Source of the DNA: a candidate division Hyd24-12 bacterium UBA6080
GTDB taxonomy: Bacteria > Fermentibacterota > Fermentibacteria > Fermentibacterales > JCC-6
Length of the DNA stretch: 64,000 bases
Reading direction: 5' to 3'
Assembly (NCBI GenBank): GCA_002436025.1
Contig: DIXM01000003.1
Location: 186,001-250,000, forward strand
A program made the translations under genes and the position numbers. How positions within the stretch are numbered: position 1 is the first letter of the stretch; each line of letters starts with the position of its first letter. This document shows, piece by piece, positions 7,127 to 15,723 of the stretch. The notes under the pieces were generated by a model, which was not told the DNA's origin, made no database searches, and worked only from the letters and a program-made list of their open reading frames with translations.

Positions 7127-9247
7127 ATGATTGATGTTCACCTGAACCCCCAGCAGAAGGAAGCCGTGGAGTACGATGAGGGGCACCTTCTTGTGCTTGC
7201 CGGTGCGGGCAGCGGCAAGACAAGGGTACTCACCGCAAAGATCGCCCGCCTGCTTCGAGAGGGAACGGTGAAACCCGGAAACATCCTTGCCATGACATTT
7301 ACGAACAAGGCAGCCCGGGAGATGGGCAGAAGGGTGTCGGAGATGCTCGGGGGGCGTGACCTGCCGAGAATGGGCACCTTTCACTCGACCTGTCTCTGGT
7401 TCTTACGGAGGGAAGCAGGTCGCCTGGGGTATGACCAGAACTGCACCGTGTACGACGGGTCTGACCAGAAGGCCCTGCTCAGGAAGCTTTTAAAGAAGCT
7501 GTCGCTTCCCGGAGGGATCACTGTATCTGCAGCACTGTCATGGATAACGGAGAAGAAGAGCGACCTTGTTTCGCCCGATCAGGCTCTGGCCGAAGCGGTT
7601 ACCGGTCGACAGGAATCAATGGCAAATGTGTACGCCGCCTACCAGAAAACCCTGTCGGAAAACAGGGCGTTCGATTTTGACGATTTGTTGACACATACTT
7701 TGGAAGGACTTCGTCAAAATATTGACATCAGGGAATACTACCGTTCGAAGTTCCGCAGAATCCTGGTGGACGAGTACCAGGACACCAACCTCGTCCAGCA
7801 CCTTATACTGAAAACCCTTGCGGGAGAGTCGACAAGCGTGACGGTGGTCGGTGATGATGACCAGTCCATCTACGGCTGGCGTGGGGCAAGGGTTTCGAAC
7901 ATCCTCGACTTTCCGAAGGACTTTCCCGGGGCGAAGATAGTCAGGCTGGAAACCAACTACCGTTCCACCGGAAGCATTCTCAGGGCCGCCGATGTGCTTG
8001 TGTCGAACAACATCAACAGGCACGGCAAGACACTGATACCCGTACTGGAGATGGGTGAGCCCGTAAGGGTTCAACCCGTCGCCTCACCATCGGACGAGGC
8101 GGAGTGGAGCGTGAGAACGGTCCTGGCTTTCCAGGCCTCGGGTACGCCTCTGTCCCGCATGGCCGTTCTTTACAGGACCAACGCCCAGTCCAGGGAGTTC
8201 GAGGCCGCGTGCAGAAAGTGCGGAGTGGCCTACGAGGTGGTGGGCGCCCAGCGCTTCTTCGAGCGGGAAGAGATAAAGGACCTGGTTAGTTACCTCAGGA
8301 TACTGGTGAACCCAAGGGATGGCGAAAGCCTTTCCCGGATCATCAACAAGCCTGCCCGGGGGGTGGGGAAGAAGGGCGAGGACAGTTTCTTCCAAAACTT
8401 CTACAGGGAAGGTGTCGACTGCCTGACGGCCCTTTCCCGGGCGTACGAATGGCCCGGGATAACAGCGCGGGGCGGGGCCGCCCTGAAGGACATGGGAGCT
8501 TTTCTCACCGGGGCGGCCCGAATGGTTTCCCGTGGTGATCCTGCCGGTGAGATCGTGGACCATGTCCTTCTCTCGACGGGGCTTCAGGAGCAGTACAACC
8601 CCGAGGACGTCGCGGAGCAGTCGAAACTCGAGAACATCCAGGAGTTTCGCAGATTCGTCGCCCAGTACGACGTGGAGAACCCGCGCGGCGGATTGCCCGG
8701 TTTTCTCGCGGAGCAGTGCCTTCTCACTTCTCAGGACTCATACAGCGAAGAGGGGCTTGCCCTCATGACCCTTCACTGCGCCAAGGGGCTGGAGTTCGAT
8801 GTTGTTTTCATCGCCGGCCTTGAGGAGGGGCTTATCCCCCACATACGCCAGAACGAGAGTGCGCCCTCCGACCTCGAGGAGGAAAGAAGGCTTCTCTACG
8901 TGGGCATGACAAGGGCAAGGACCACGCTGTTCCTCACCACCTGCATGACAAGGGCGATGCAGGGCAGGTACCATTGCGGTCCCTCCCGGTTTCTCGCAGA
9001 GATAGCCCCGGCGCTGGCCGAGCCCCAGGCACCCAGACCCGCCATGCCGTGTCCCAGCGAGCCCGAAGGTTTTAAAAGGGGGGACGTGATAAGGCATCCG
9101 AGGTACGGCAGGGGAATGGTGCTTTCCGCAAGACGCCGCGGCGCGGAGTGGGAGCTTTCCATCGACTTCGGCTTCGACGAACCCAAGACGATCCTCACGG
9201 GATATGTACCCCTCACCAAGGAAAGGGGACGGGCTTCGCAGGGCTGA
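7127..9247 (+). CDS. pcrA: UvrD/PcrA-type 3'-5' DNA helicase
   Basis: A superfamily 1A helicase of usual length (706 residues). Motifs in order: LAGAGSGKTR (I), FTNKAAREM (Ia), ILVDEYQDTN (II), VVGDDDQSIYGWRGA (III), LETNYRST (IV), TLHCAKGLEFDVVF (V) and LLYVGMTRAR (VI). After residue 640 a Tudor-like C-terminal domain begins FKRGDVIRHPRYGRG, as in PcrA, where it contacts RNA polymerase. It unwinds DNA in nucleotide-excision and mismatch repair and clears recombinase filaments. AAAAGGA lies about 10 bases before the ATG. The transketolase genes follow with a one-base overlap, an unusual partnership. Confidence 0.95.
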   Translation: MIDVHLNPQQKEAVEYDEGHLLVLAGAGSGKTRVLTAKIARLLREGTVKPGNILAMTFTNKAAREMGRRVSEMLGGRDLPRMGTFHSTCLWFLRREAGRLGYDQNCTVYDGSDQKALLRKLLKKLSLPGGITVSAALSWITEKKSDLVSPDQALAEAVTGRQESMANVYAAYQKTLSENRAFDFDDLLTHTLEGLRQNIDIREYYRSKFRRILVDEYQDTNLVQHLILKTLAGESTSVTVVGDDDQSIYGWRGARVSNILDFPKDFPGAKIVRLETNYRSTGSILRAADVLVSNNINRHGKTLIPVLEMGEPVRVQPVASPSDEAEWSVRTVLAFQASGTPLSRMAVLYRTNAQSREFEAACRKCGVAYEVVGAQRFFEREEIKDLVSYLRILVNPRDGESLSRIINKPARGVGKKGEDSFFQNFYREGVDCLTALSRAYEWPGITARGGAALKDMGAFLTGAARMVSRGDPAGEIVDHVLLSTGLQEQYNPEDVAEQSKLENIQEFRRFVAQYDVENPRGGLPGFLAEQCLLTSQDSYSEEGLALMTLHCAKGLEFDVVFIAGLEEGLIPHIRQNESAPSDLEEERRLLYVGMTRARTTLFLTTCMTRAMQGRYHCGPSRFLAEIAPALAEPQAPRPAMPCPSEPEGFKRGDVIRHPRYGRGMVLSARRRGAEWELSIDFGFDEPKTILTGYVPLTKERGRASQG

Positions 9248-10083
9248 TGAACATGGCTGAAACGGGTGGTACGATCAGAAGTTCCGGCACCCTTGACGAG
9301 AAGTGCCGGAAGCTGCGACGCATGATCCTGTTGATGATACATGAAGCCCGCAGCGGCCATCCCGGCGGCAGTCTGTCCTGCGTTGAGATACTGGTCCTTC
9401 TATACCACGGGCTGATGCGACATGACCCGCAGAATCCCGGGTGGGCCGACAGGGACAGGTTCGTTCTTTCCAAGGGGCACGCTGCCCCGGCGCTCTACGC
9501 CGTTCTCGCGGACTGCGGCTATTTCCCGGTTGAAGAACTTTCCACGCTCAGACAGTTCGGTTCAAGGCTGCAGGGGCATCCCCACATGCAGAGCCTTCCC
9601 GGACTCGACTGTTCCACAGGAAGCCTTGGCCACGGGCTTTCCATCGCGTCGGGCATGGCGCTCGGCCTGAAGCTCAGGGGCTCCTCGTCCAGGGTGTACT
9701 GCCTTCTGGGAGACGGCGAGCTTCAGGAGGGAAGCGTCTGGGAGGCAATAATGTCGGGGCCTGCCCTGGCGCTTTCGAACCTCACGGCAGTAGTTGACAA
9801 CAACGGGGTTCAACTGGACGGGCGCACCTGCGATATCATCCCGGTGGAGCCACTCGTTGAGAAATGGAAGGCTTTCGGCTGGAACGTCCGAAGGTGCCCG
9901 GGTCACGATGTGGATGCAATGGGAGAAGCCCTTTCCGGGATCAAGGCCGGGCCATCGGTGCTCATCGCCGATACCGTGAAGGGCAGGGGGGTTTCCTTCA
10001 TGGAGGGCGACTGCTCGTGGCACGGAAGGGCGCCGGATGACGGTGAGCTGGCCGATGCCCTCGCGGAGCTCGGATCATGGTGA
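9247..10083 (+). CDS. Transketolase, N-terminal (ThDP-binding) subunit
   Basis: ATG at 9247 overlaps the helicase stop (ATGA). The 278-residue product carries the thiamine-diphosphate motif GDGELQEGSVWE followed by VVDNN, plus SGHPGGSLSCVE and SKGHAAPALYA at the substrate channel. Single-chain transketolases are about 660 residues; here the enzyme is split, as in archaea and many deep-branching bacteria, with the C-terminal half next door. It transfers two-carbon ketol units between sugar phosphates in the non-oxidative pentose phosphate pathway. DeoC upstream feeds the same triose pool. Confidence 0.93.
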   Translation: MNMAETGGTIRSSGTLDEKCRKLRRMILLMIHEARSGHPGGSLSCVEILVLLYHGLMRHDPQNPGWADRDRFVLSKGHAAPALYAVLADCGYFPVEELSTLRQFGSRLQGHPHMQSLPGLDCSTGSLGHGLSIASGMALGLKLRGSSSRVYCLLGDGELQEGSVWEAIMSGPALALSNLTAVVDNNGVQLDGRTCDIIPVEPLVEKWKAFGWNVRRCPGHDVDAMGEALSGIKAGPSVLIADTVKGRGVSFMEGDCSWHGRAPDDGELADALAELGSW

Positions 10084-11024
10084 GCGGCGATCTGCGTCCG
10101 AGCCGGGAGGGCTACATCGAGGGTCTCCTCGAAGCTGCCCGGATCGACTCGAGGGTTGTGGTGATCGACGGCGACGTCGGGCGCTCACTTGGTACCCAGG
10201 CGTTCCACGAACGCTTTCCCGGCCGCTACTTCAACCTGGGTATCGCCGAGCAGAACATGGCGTGCCATGCCGCCGGGCTCTCGCTCGAGGGTTTCATGCC
10301 TTTCTACGCCACATACGCGGTGTTCGCCGTGGGCAGGGCGCTCGACCAGATAAGGACCTCGATCTGCAACATGGGCCTCGCGGTGAGGATCGGGGGAGCG
10401 CACGGCGGCTCCAGTGTGGGACCCGACGGGGGAACCCACCAGGCCCTGGAAGACATTGCCCAGACCCGCACTCTTCCGGGAATGACCATTCTTGTCCCCG
10501 CCGACGCCGCCCAGACCAGGCAGGCAGTCCTTGCTTCACTGAGCATCCCTGGTCCGGTCTACATAAGGTTCGGCAGGAATCCCGTCCCGCAGGTCTACAG
10601 CCTGGAGCAGCCCGTCATGTCCGGAATGGGGAACCTTTTACGGGAAGGCAGTGATATTGTGATCGTGGCATGCGGCGCGATGGTCGCCCCCGCCCTCGAA
10701 GCCCGGGAGGTCCTTTCGGGAAAGGGAGTTGATGCCGCGGTGATCGACATGGTCTCGGTCAAACCTCTCGATGAGAAGCTGCTTCTGGAGACCACCGGCT
10801 CCGTCGCGGGCGTTGTGACAGTTGAGGACCATCAGGTCGCGGGAGGACTTGGGGGAGCGGTTGCCGAGTTCCTGGCCGTGAACCGTCCCTTGCCAATGCG
10901 GATACTTGGTGTTCCGAACCGTTTCGGGGAAAGCGGAACCCCGGGTGAGCTGATGGGTCTGCATGGCCTTTCCACGGGCGGAATCGTCTCTGCGGGCATT
11001 GACTTGGCACGGTCACTGGGATAG
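10077..11024 (+). CDS. Transketolase, C-terminal subunit
   Basis: A 315-residue partner of the preceding gene, overlapping it by seven bases. It has the pyrimidine-binding domain (FNLGIAEQNM supplies the catalytic glutamate; GLSLEGFMPFYATYA; HGGSSVGPDGGTHQ) and the C-terminal transketolase domain (GAMVAPALEAREVL; VEDHQVAGGLGGAV). It assembles with the N-terminal subunit so that the ThDP cofactor is bound across the interface. Stoichiometric co-translation is implied by the overlap. Split dehydrogenase E1-beta proteins look similar, but the paired N-half is clearly transketolase. Confidence 0.93.
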   Translation: MVSGDLRPSREGYIEGLLEAARIDSRVVVIDGDVGRSLGTQAFHERFPGRYFNLGIAEQNMACHAAGLSLEGFMPFYATYAVFAVGRALDQIRTSICNMGLAVRIGGAHGGSSVGPDGGTHQALEDIAQTRTLPGMTILVPADAAQTRQAVLASLSIPGPVYIRFGRNPVPQVYSLEQPVMSGMGNLLREGSDIVIVACGAMVAPALEAREVLSGKGVDAAVIDMVSVKPLDEKLLLETTGSVAGVVTVEDHQVAGGLGGAVAEFLAVNRPLPMRILGVPNRFGESGTPGELMGLHGLSTGGIVSAGIDLARSLG

Positions 11025-11086
11025 GTTGCATACTGCATTTGGACGGAAAAACAGGCTTCAATTTATACCTGAAAGGAAGTGCGTAA

Positions 11087-12004
11087 ATGGCAAAAGTGCT
11101 CATCTGCGACCCTGTATCAGAAGACGCCCTTGATGTGGTCAGAAAGGCCGGCCACGAGGTTGTTGTGAAGACGGGCATGGACCAGGACACCCTCATCGGG
11201 GTCGCTCCCGGTTTCGAGGCCATGGTGGTCAGAAGCGCCACGAAGGTGCGGGTTCCCGTTCTCGATGCCGCAAAAACCTCGCTCAAGCTCGTGGTCAGGG
11301 GTGGTGTCGGGGTGGACAGCATCGATGTTGAACACGCCGAAGCACTGGGCATTGCTGTCAAGAACACTCCCGCAGCAAGTTCCGTTGCTGTGGCCGAGCT
11401 GGCCATGGGGCATATGCTTGCGTGTTGCAGGGGTATCACCGGCGCCGACCGCACGATGAAGGAAGGCCTCTGGGACAAGAAAACCTTCAGCAAGGGTCTT
11501 GAGCTCTACAACTCCACACTGGGACTCATCGGGTTCGGCAGGATTGCCAAAGAGGTCGCCAAGAGGGCGGACGCTTTCGGCATGAACGTTGTCTTTTACG
11601 ACCCCTATGCCGGCGAGACACACTCTGTACCCGGCAGGAAGACCGACCTCGACTCCCTTTGCAGGCAGGCCGACTTCATAAGCCTCCATGTACCCCACAA
11701 CAACGAAACCAACCACATCCTCGACGCCGGAAAGTTCGGGCTCATGAAGAAGGGCGTGGTCATAGTGAATTGCGGCAGGGGCGGAACGATCGACGAGGAT
11801 GCCCTTCTGGCTGCCATCGAAGAGGGCAGGGTGCACGCCGCCGCCCTTGACGTTTTTGAGACAGAACCTCTCACAGGCGCTGAAAGCCCCCTGATCGGGA
11901 ACACCAAAGTCGTGGCCAGCCCCCATATGGGTGCGGGCACCGCGGGCGCCACCGACAGGATCGGCGCTGAAGTGGCCGATATCATTGTTGACTTCTTCAA
12001 GTAG
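11087..12004 (+). CDS. D-3-phosphoglycerate dehydrogenase-like 2-hydroxyacid dehydrogenase
   Basis: A 305-residue NAD-dependent D-2-hydroxyacid dehydrogenase. Seen: VVRGGVGVDSID in the substrate domain, the GLIGFGRIAKEVAKRA nucleotide loop, NCGRGGTIDEDAL with the catalytic arginine nearby, ALDVFETEP, and SPHMGAGTAGA carrying the active-site histidine. The short form lacks the C-terminal ACT/regulatory domain of E. coli SerA. The best guess is serine biosynthesis from 3-phosphoglycerate; other hydroxyacids are possible. GAAAGGAAG lies about 8 bases before ATG. A weak promoter-like TTGGAC with TTTATA 17 bases later precedes it. Confidence 0.85.
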   Translation: MAKVLICDPVSEDALDVVRKAGHEVVVKTGMDQDTLIGVAPGFEAMVVRSATKVRVPVLDAAKTSLKLVVRGGVGVDSIDVEHAEALGIAVKNTPAASSVAVAELAMGHMLACCRGITGADRTMKEGLWDKKTFSKGLELYNSTLGLIGFGRIAKEVAKRADAFGMNVVFYDPYAGETHSVPGRKTDLDSLCRQADFISLHVPHNNETNHILDAGKFGLMKKGVVIVNCGRGGTIDEDALLAAIEEGRVHAAALDVFETEPLTGAESPLIGNTKVVASPHMGAGTAGATDRIGAEVADIIVDFFK

Positions 12005-12028
12005 TCGCTGAACGGGAAAGGCGGGCCG

Positions 12029-13333
12029 ATGACAAGGATACTCCCCCTGCTTCTTCTGATTCTGACCGCACTCGCGGCGGCTCAGACGGTTGAACAGGAA
12101 CAGCAGCCCATACCGGCGGAACCTGAGATTGCTGAAGCTTCCGCCGAGGAAGTTCTCGACATCCCCCCCGGAGACATCTCGCCACTGGCCGGGGTTGATC
12201 TGACGGCACCGGGAGACATAACGGTCATGGATCACCCGGACGACTCCGGTGACCGGCTCATTGTCTCTTTCTCCCCCGGCAGCGAAGCTGAATACGCAGA
12301 CCTTTTCGCGGCATACATCATCTACAGAAGGCCTGCGGGCGGCTCCGATGAGGAATGGACGAACGTCGGAGTGATGCCCGTGGGCGAGGGCACCCAGTTC
12401 GTGGACGGGTACGATCCCGATTTTCCGGTGAACATCGGCGAATCATACGAATACCGCGTGTCCGCTCTTTACCTCGATGAAACCGAAGTTATGGGCGAGC
12501 CGGTCATCGCTCAGGAGGTTGCGTCGGGTCAGTGGTTCCACCAGGGCAAGGTCAGGGTGCTTGTTGCCTGCCTGATCTTCCTCGGGCTTATCTTCTACTT
12601 CTTCTCCCGGGCACGGATGGGCGCCACCATGTACCTTCGGCCCATCGCGGGTATCGAAGCCATAGACGAGGCCATCGGCAGGGCCACGGAGATGGGAAAG
12701 CCGATACTTTACGTTCCCGGGCTTTCCGACATTTCCGATGTTGCAACAATCGCCAGCCTTACAATCCTTGGCAGGGTTGCTCGAAAGGTTGCGGAGTACC
12801 AGACCTCTCTTATTGTTCCCAACCGTGACCCCATAGTGTACACGGTGGCGGAAGAGGCCGTGAAGCAGGCCTACCTCGAGGCCGGACGCCCGGACTCCTA
12901 CGATCCCAACAGCGTGTTTTTCCTCACCCAGAGCCAGTTCGCTTTCGTGGCCGGGGTTAACGGCATCATGATGCGCGAGAAGCCCGCCACCAACTTCTAC
13001 CTTGGCATGTTCTGGGCGGAAAGCCTGATCCTGGCCGAGACTGGATCGCTGTCCGGCGCGATACAGATCGCCGGCACCGACGCAGTGACACAGCTTCCGT
13101 TCTTCATCACCACATGCGATTACACGCTTATCGGTGAGGAACTCTACGCGGCAAGTGCCTACCTCAGCCGTGAACCCATGCAGATGGGCTCGATCAAGGG
13201 GCTGGACTCGTGCAAGGCGATCCTCATGGTGTTTATCACCGCAGGAGCCCTGATGTCCATTATGGACCTCTTGGCCGGAACACAAACCCTGTCGTGGCTC
13301 AAGAACATTGTAACCACGCAGATAGTGGATTAG
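12029..13333 (+). CDS. DUF6754 membrane protein with FN3-like domain (copy 1)
   Basis: A 434-residue protein: cleavable or anchoring hydrophobic N-terminus (1-18), acidic linker, FN3-like beta domain (about 65-168: GDRLIVSFSPG, AAYIIYRRPAGG, YEYRVSALY), a transmembrane helix (about 174-194), a highly conserved soluble-looking core (about 200-395, YLRPIAGIEAIDEAIGRATE onward), and a C-terminal hydrophobic helix (396-415). The core matches what is catalogued as DUF6754, of unknown function. It leads a run of four membrane-protein genes (spacings 3-23 bases) and then the MutL-like gene. A second copy with an almost identical core lies at 21793. No catalytic motif is recognised. Confidence 0.82.
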   Translation: MTRILPLLLLILTALAAAQTVEQEQQPIPAEPEIAEASAEEVLDIPPGDISPLAGVDLTAPGDITVMDHPDDSGDRLIVSFSPGSEAEYADLFAAYIIYRRPAGGSDEEWTNVGVMPVGEGTQFVDGYDPDFPVNIGESYEYRVSALYLDETEVMGEPVIAQEVASGQWFHQGKVRVLVACLIFLGLIFYFFSRARMGATMYLRPIAGIEAIDEAIGRATEMGKPILYVPGLSDISDVATIASLTILGRVARKVAEYQTSLIVPNRDPIVYTVAEEAVKQAYLEAGRPDSYDPNSVFFLTQSQFAFVAGVNGIMMREKPATNFYLGMFWAESLILAETGSLSGAIQIAGTDAVTQLPFFITTCDYTLIGEELYAASAYLSREPMQMGSIKGLDSCKAILMVFITAGALMSIMDLLAGTQTLSWLKNIVTTQIVD

Positions 13334-13356
13334 CCCACCGGAAGGAGCATTGAACA

Positions 13357-14001
13357 GTGAAGAGAACTGTTCCCCTCATGATAGTGCTGGTGGGCGGAGT
13401 ACTGATGATCATTCAGTACTTCATCCCCCACCGGATATCTCAGGACATCTTCGACAACTACACGATCTGGGTCCCCATCATCGGCGCCTTCGCCCTGGCT
13501 CTCGGCGTGGGCAGTCTCACCAGGCTTCACGGGCACAAGGTGAGGAACAAGGCTCCGAACTGGCCGTACAGCCTGGCGGTCCTTCTTCCCATTTACCTGA
13601 TGCCCATTTTCGCCTTTTTTGTTCCGGTATCTTTCGGGGGTGGAATGGATGAGCCGGGCTTCTATCACTTCGCTTTCATGCACATCCAGGTGCCCATCCA
13701 GTCCACCATGTTCAGCATTCTGGCTTTCTACATCGCCAGCGCTGCCTTTCGGGCGTTCCGCGCGAAGAGCGTACTGGCCACCATCCTCCTCCTCACGGCG
13801 GTTATCGTGATGATGGGGCAGGTGCCCATTGGCGAGCTCCTTGGAAGCTGGTTCCCCAAGCTGGGCCTGTGGATCATCGACTTTCCCAACAATGCAGCCA
13901 AGAGGGCAATCGGTCTTGGGGTGGGGTTCGGCATCCTGGCCACCCAGCTCAAGATAATATTCGGCGTCGAGCGCAACTGGCTCGGCGGAGCCGGTGAATA
14001 G
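13357..14001 (+). CDS. Conserved polytopic membrane protein of the DUF6754 cluster (component B)
   Basis: GTG start with GGAAGGAG 9 bases upstream. The 214-residue product has about six hydrophobic helices, a charged loop RLHGHKVRNKAPNWPYS near residue 60, and a conserved-looking GGMDEPGFYHFAFMHIQVP segment between helices 3 and 4. The last helix region reads KRAIGLGVGFGILATQLKII. I do not recognise a family. Gene order and 11-23 base spacing tie it to the DUF6754 protein and components C and D, so a shared inner-membrane complex is the likely role. Confidence 0.72.
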   Translation: MKRTVPLMIVLVGGVLMIIQYFIPHRISQDIFDNYTIWVPIIGAFALALGVGSLTRLHGHKVRNKAPNWPYSLAVLLPIYLMPIFAFFVPVSFGGGMDEPGFYHFAFMHIQVPIQSTMFSILAFYIASAAFRAFRAKSVLATILLLTAVIVMMGQVPIGELLGSWFPKLGLWIIDFPNNAAKRAIGLGVGFGILATQLKIIFGVERNWLGGAGE

Positions 14002-14012
14002 GAGGTGAAGGA

Positions 14013-15014
14013 ATGAAGGAGAACATCTGGAGCAGAATGCTCAACCTGGACAGACGCTGGATATTCCTTTTCATCGGCGTGGTATGCATCGTACCGTTCT
14101 TCTTTCCCTTCGGCCTGCCGGTGCTTCCCACAGCCCACGTGATATCCATCTTCGACTACGTTGAAAACCTGGGCCCTGAAAACGCCATCTTCGTGAGTTT
14201 CGACTTCGATCCGGGCACCGACCCCGAGAACATGCCCATGGCCGTTGCTGTCACCAGACATGCCTTCTCCAGGCACATCCCCGTGTTTTTCACCGCCAAT
14301 GCGCCCCTTGCGCAGGGAATGCTGGAGTCCGGCCTGGCCTACATCACCAATCCCGCACTCGAAGGTTACTTCCATGTCGTGTCGTGGCAGGAGTGGGCGC
14401 AGTACCGAGATCAGGGCATCACGGAGAGGGATCAGCTCGAGGCCGCCTGGGAGGCGGACGGCAATGTCCTTCCCGCAAACTCTTCGGGGTGGGTTTTCGA
14501 GGGGCGCGACTTCGCAAAACTCGGGTACCTGCCATACTTCAGCCTTGTGATCCTGGGCATGACATCTTCCATTGCCTCGCAGTACCCCGAAGACATGAAC
14601 GGCAACCCTCTTGTTGAAATGCCCATGTTGCAGGAACACAAGAGCCTTCGGGATGTGGACCTGGCCGCAACATTTTCCGGAACCGCGGCCTGCACATGGT
14701 GGATCACCTACGGCAGGGAGAAGATCGGTCTTCCCGTGGCCTTCGGCGTAACCGCCGTGAGCGCCACTGACTACACCATCTTCATCCAGTCCGGTCAGCT
14801 CATCGGCCAAATGGGCGGCCTTCGGGGCGCCGCCGAGTACGAGGTGCTGCTTCAGAACGCGGGTTACTTCGACAAGCCTGACCGTGCATTCATCGGCATG
14901 GATGTCCAGAATGCGGCACACCTGCTGATCCTTTTCTTCATAGTTCTGGGAAACATCGCGTACTTCGCCGGGGGGTTCCACAAAAAGGGCGCCCTGCTCA
15001 AGGGAAGGAGGTAA
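14013..15014 (+). CDS. Membrane-anchored protein of the DUF6754 cluster (component C)
   Basis: GGAGGTGAAGG lies just before the ATG. The 333-residue product has a hydrophobic helix at about 15-40, a long soluble domain, and a second helix at about 302-322 followed by a lysine/arginine-rich tail (HKKGALLKGRR). The soluble part opens with an alternating strand/helix pattern (NAIFVSFDFDPGTD; RHIPVFFTANAPLAQGML), which suggests a Rossmann-like alpha/beta fold, and also has VILGMTSSIASQYPEDM and GGLRGAAEYEVLL. No known enzyme signature is seen. It is separated from component D by three bases. Confidence 0.7.
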   Translation: MKENIWSRMLNLDRRWIFLFIGVVCIVPFFFPFGLPVLPTAHVISIFDYVENLGPENAIFVSFDFDPGTDPENMPMAVAVTRHAFSRHIPVFFTANAPLAQGMLESGLAYITNPALEGYFHVVSWQEWAQYRDQGITERDQLEAAWEADGNVLPANSSGWVFEGRDFAKLGYLPYFSLVILGMTSSIASQYPEDMNGNPLVEMPMLQEHKSLRDVDLAATFSGTAACTWWITYGREKIGLPVAFGVTAVSATDYTIFIQSGQLIGQMGGLRGAAEYEVLLQNAGYFDKPDRAFIGMDVQNAAHLLILFFIVLGNIAYFAGGFHKKGALLKGRR

Positions 15015-15017
15015 ACC

Positions 15018-15647
15018 GTGTACGAAACCATCGGAATCTGGACCGCGGCGATCTTCACCCTTGCCGTGTACTCCTTCCTCTACAAGGAAAACCCCCTGTA
15101 CAGGCTTGGTGAACACCTGGTCGTGGGGATCTCCACGGGGTATTTCATTGTGGTGACCTACGAGCAGGTGCTCAAACCCAGGCTTATCGATCCCATTGCG
15201 AACGACGGCGAGTACATTCTGTTCATCCCCGCGCTTCTGGGGCTTCTCTACATAACACGGTTCTTCCCCAAGATAGCGTGGCTCTCCAGGTACCCCATGG
15301 CGTTCATCATGGGAACCAGCATGGGCGTGGGCTTTCCGCTGTCCATGAAGGCAAGCGTTCTCAGACAGCTCGAGGCCACCATCCTTCCGCTTTATTCGGC
15401 GGGAATGCCCTGGCAGATCGTCGTCGGCAATGTGGTTCTGGTGCTGGGAACCCTTGCGGCCCTGATCTACTTCTTCTTCAGCAAACCCCACAAGGGACCG
15501 TTCTTCGGAACGGGTTCCAAGATCGGTATCTGGGTAATCATGATCGGGTTCGGAGCCACCTTCGGCTTCACCGTGATGGGCCGGATCAGCCTTCTCATCG
15601 GAAGGATACAATTCCTTCTCAACGACTGGCTCGGTGTTATTAAATGA
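15018..15647 (+). CDS. Conserved polytopic membrane protein of the DUF6754 cluster (component D)
   Basis: GTG start with GGAAGGAGG about 5 bases upstream. The 209-residue protein has about six helices. It starts YETIGIWTAAIFTLAVYSFL, then YRLGEHLVVGISTGYF, GTSMGVGFPLSMKASVLRQL and a last helix pair ending RISLLIGRIQFLLNDWLG. The charged YKENPLYRLGEH loop after helix 1 would face the cytoplasm by the positive-inside rule. The family is not recognised. It ends 7 bases before a strong GC hairpin that separates it from the MutL-like gene. Confidence 0.72.
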   Translation: MYETIGIWTAAIFTLAVYSFLYKENPLYRLGEHLVVGISTGYFIVVTYEQVLKPRLIDPIANDGEYILFIPALLGLLYITRFFPKIAWLSRYPMAFIMGTSMGVGFPLSMKASVLRQLEATILPLYSAGMPWQIVVGNVVLVLGTLAALIYFFFSKPHKGPFFGTGSKIGIWVIMIGFGATFGFTVMGRISLLIGRIQFLLNDWLGVIK

Positions 15648-15653
15648 CGTGAA

Positions 15654-15683
15654 GGGCGCCCCCGGCAAACGTCGGGGGCGCCC
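15654..15683 (+). terminator. GC-rich hairpin between component D and the MutL-like gene
   Basis: Perfect 11-bp stem GGGCGCCCCCG / CGGGGGCGCCC with an 8-base loop. There is no U-tract after it, so it may be an attenuating or mRNA-stabilising hairpin that sets different levels for the membrane genes and the downstream gene instead of a full terminator. Confidence 0.5.
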
Positions 15684-15723
15684 GGCCTTCCCCGGCCCCG
15701 GTTCTGGGTGAAGGAGGTTCTTA

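Noticed and set aside
15654..15683. Strong intrinsic terminator after component D
   Set aside because: The stem is excellent but no U-tract follows, so I list it only as a hairpin of uncertain effect.
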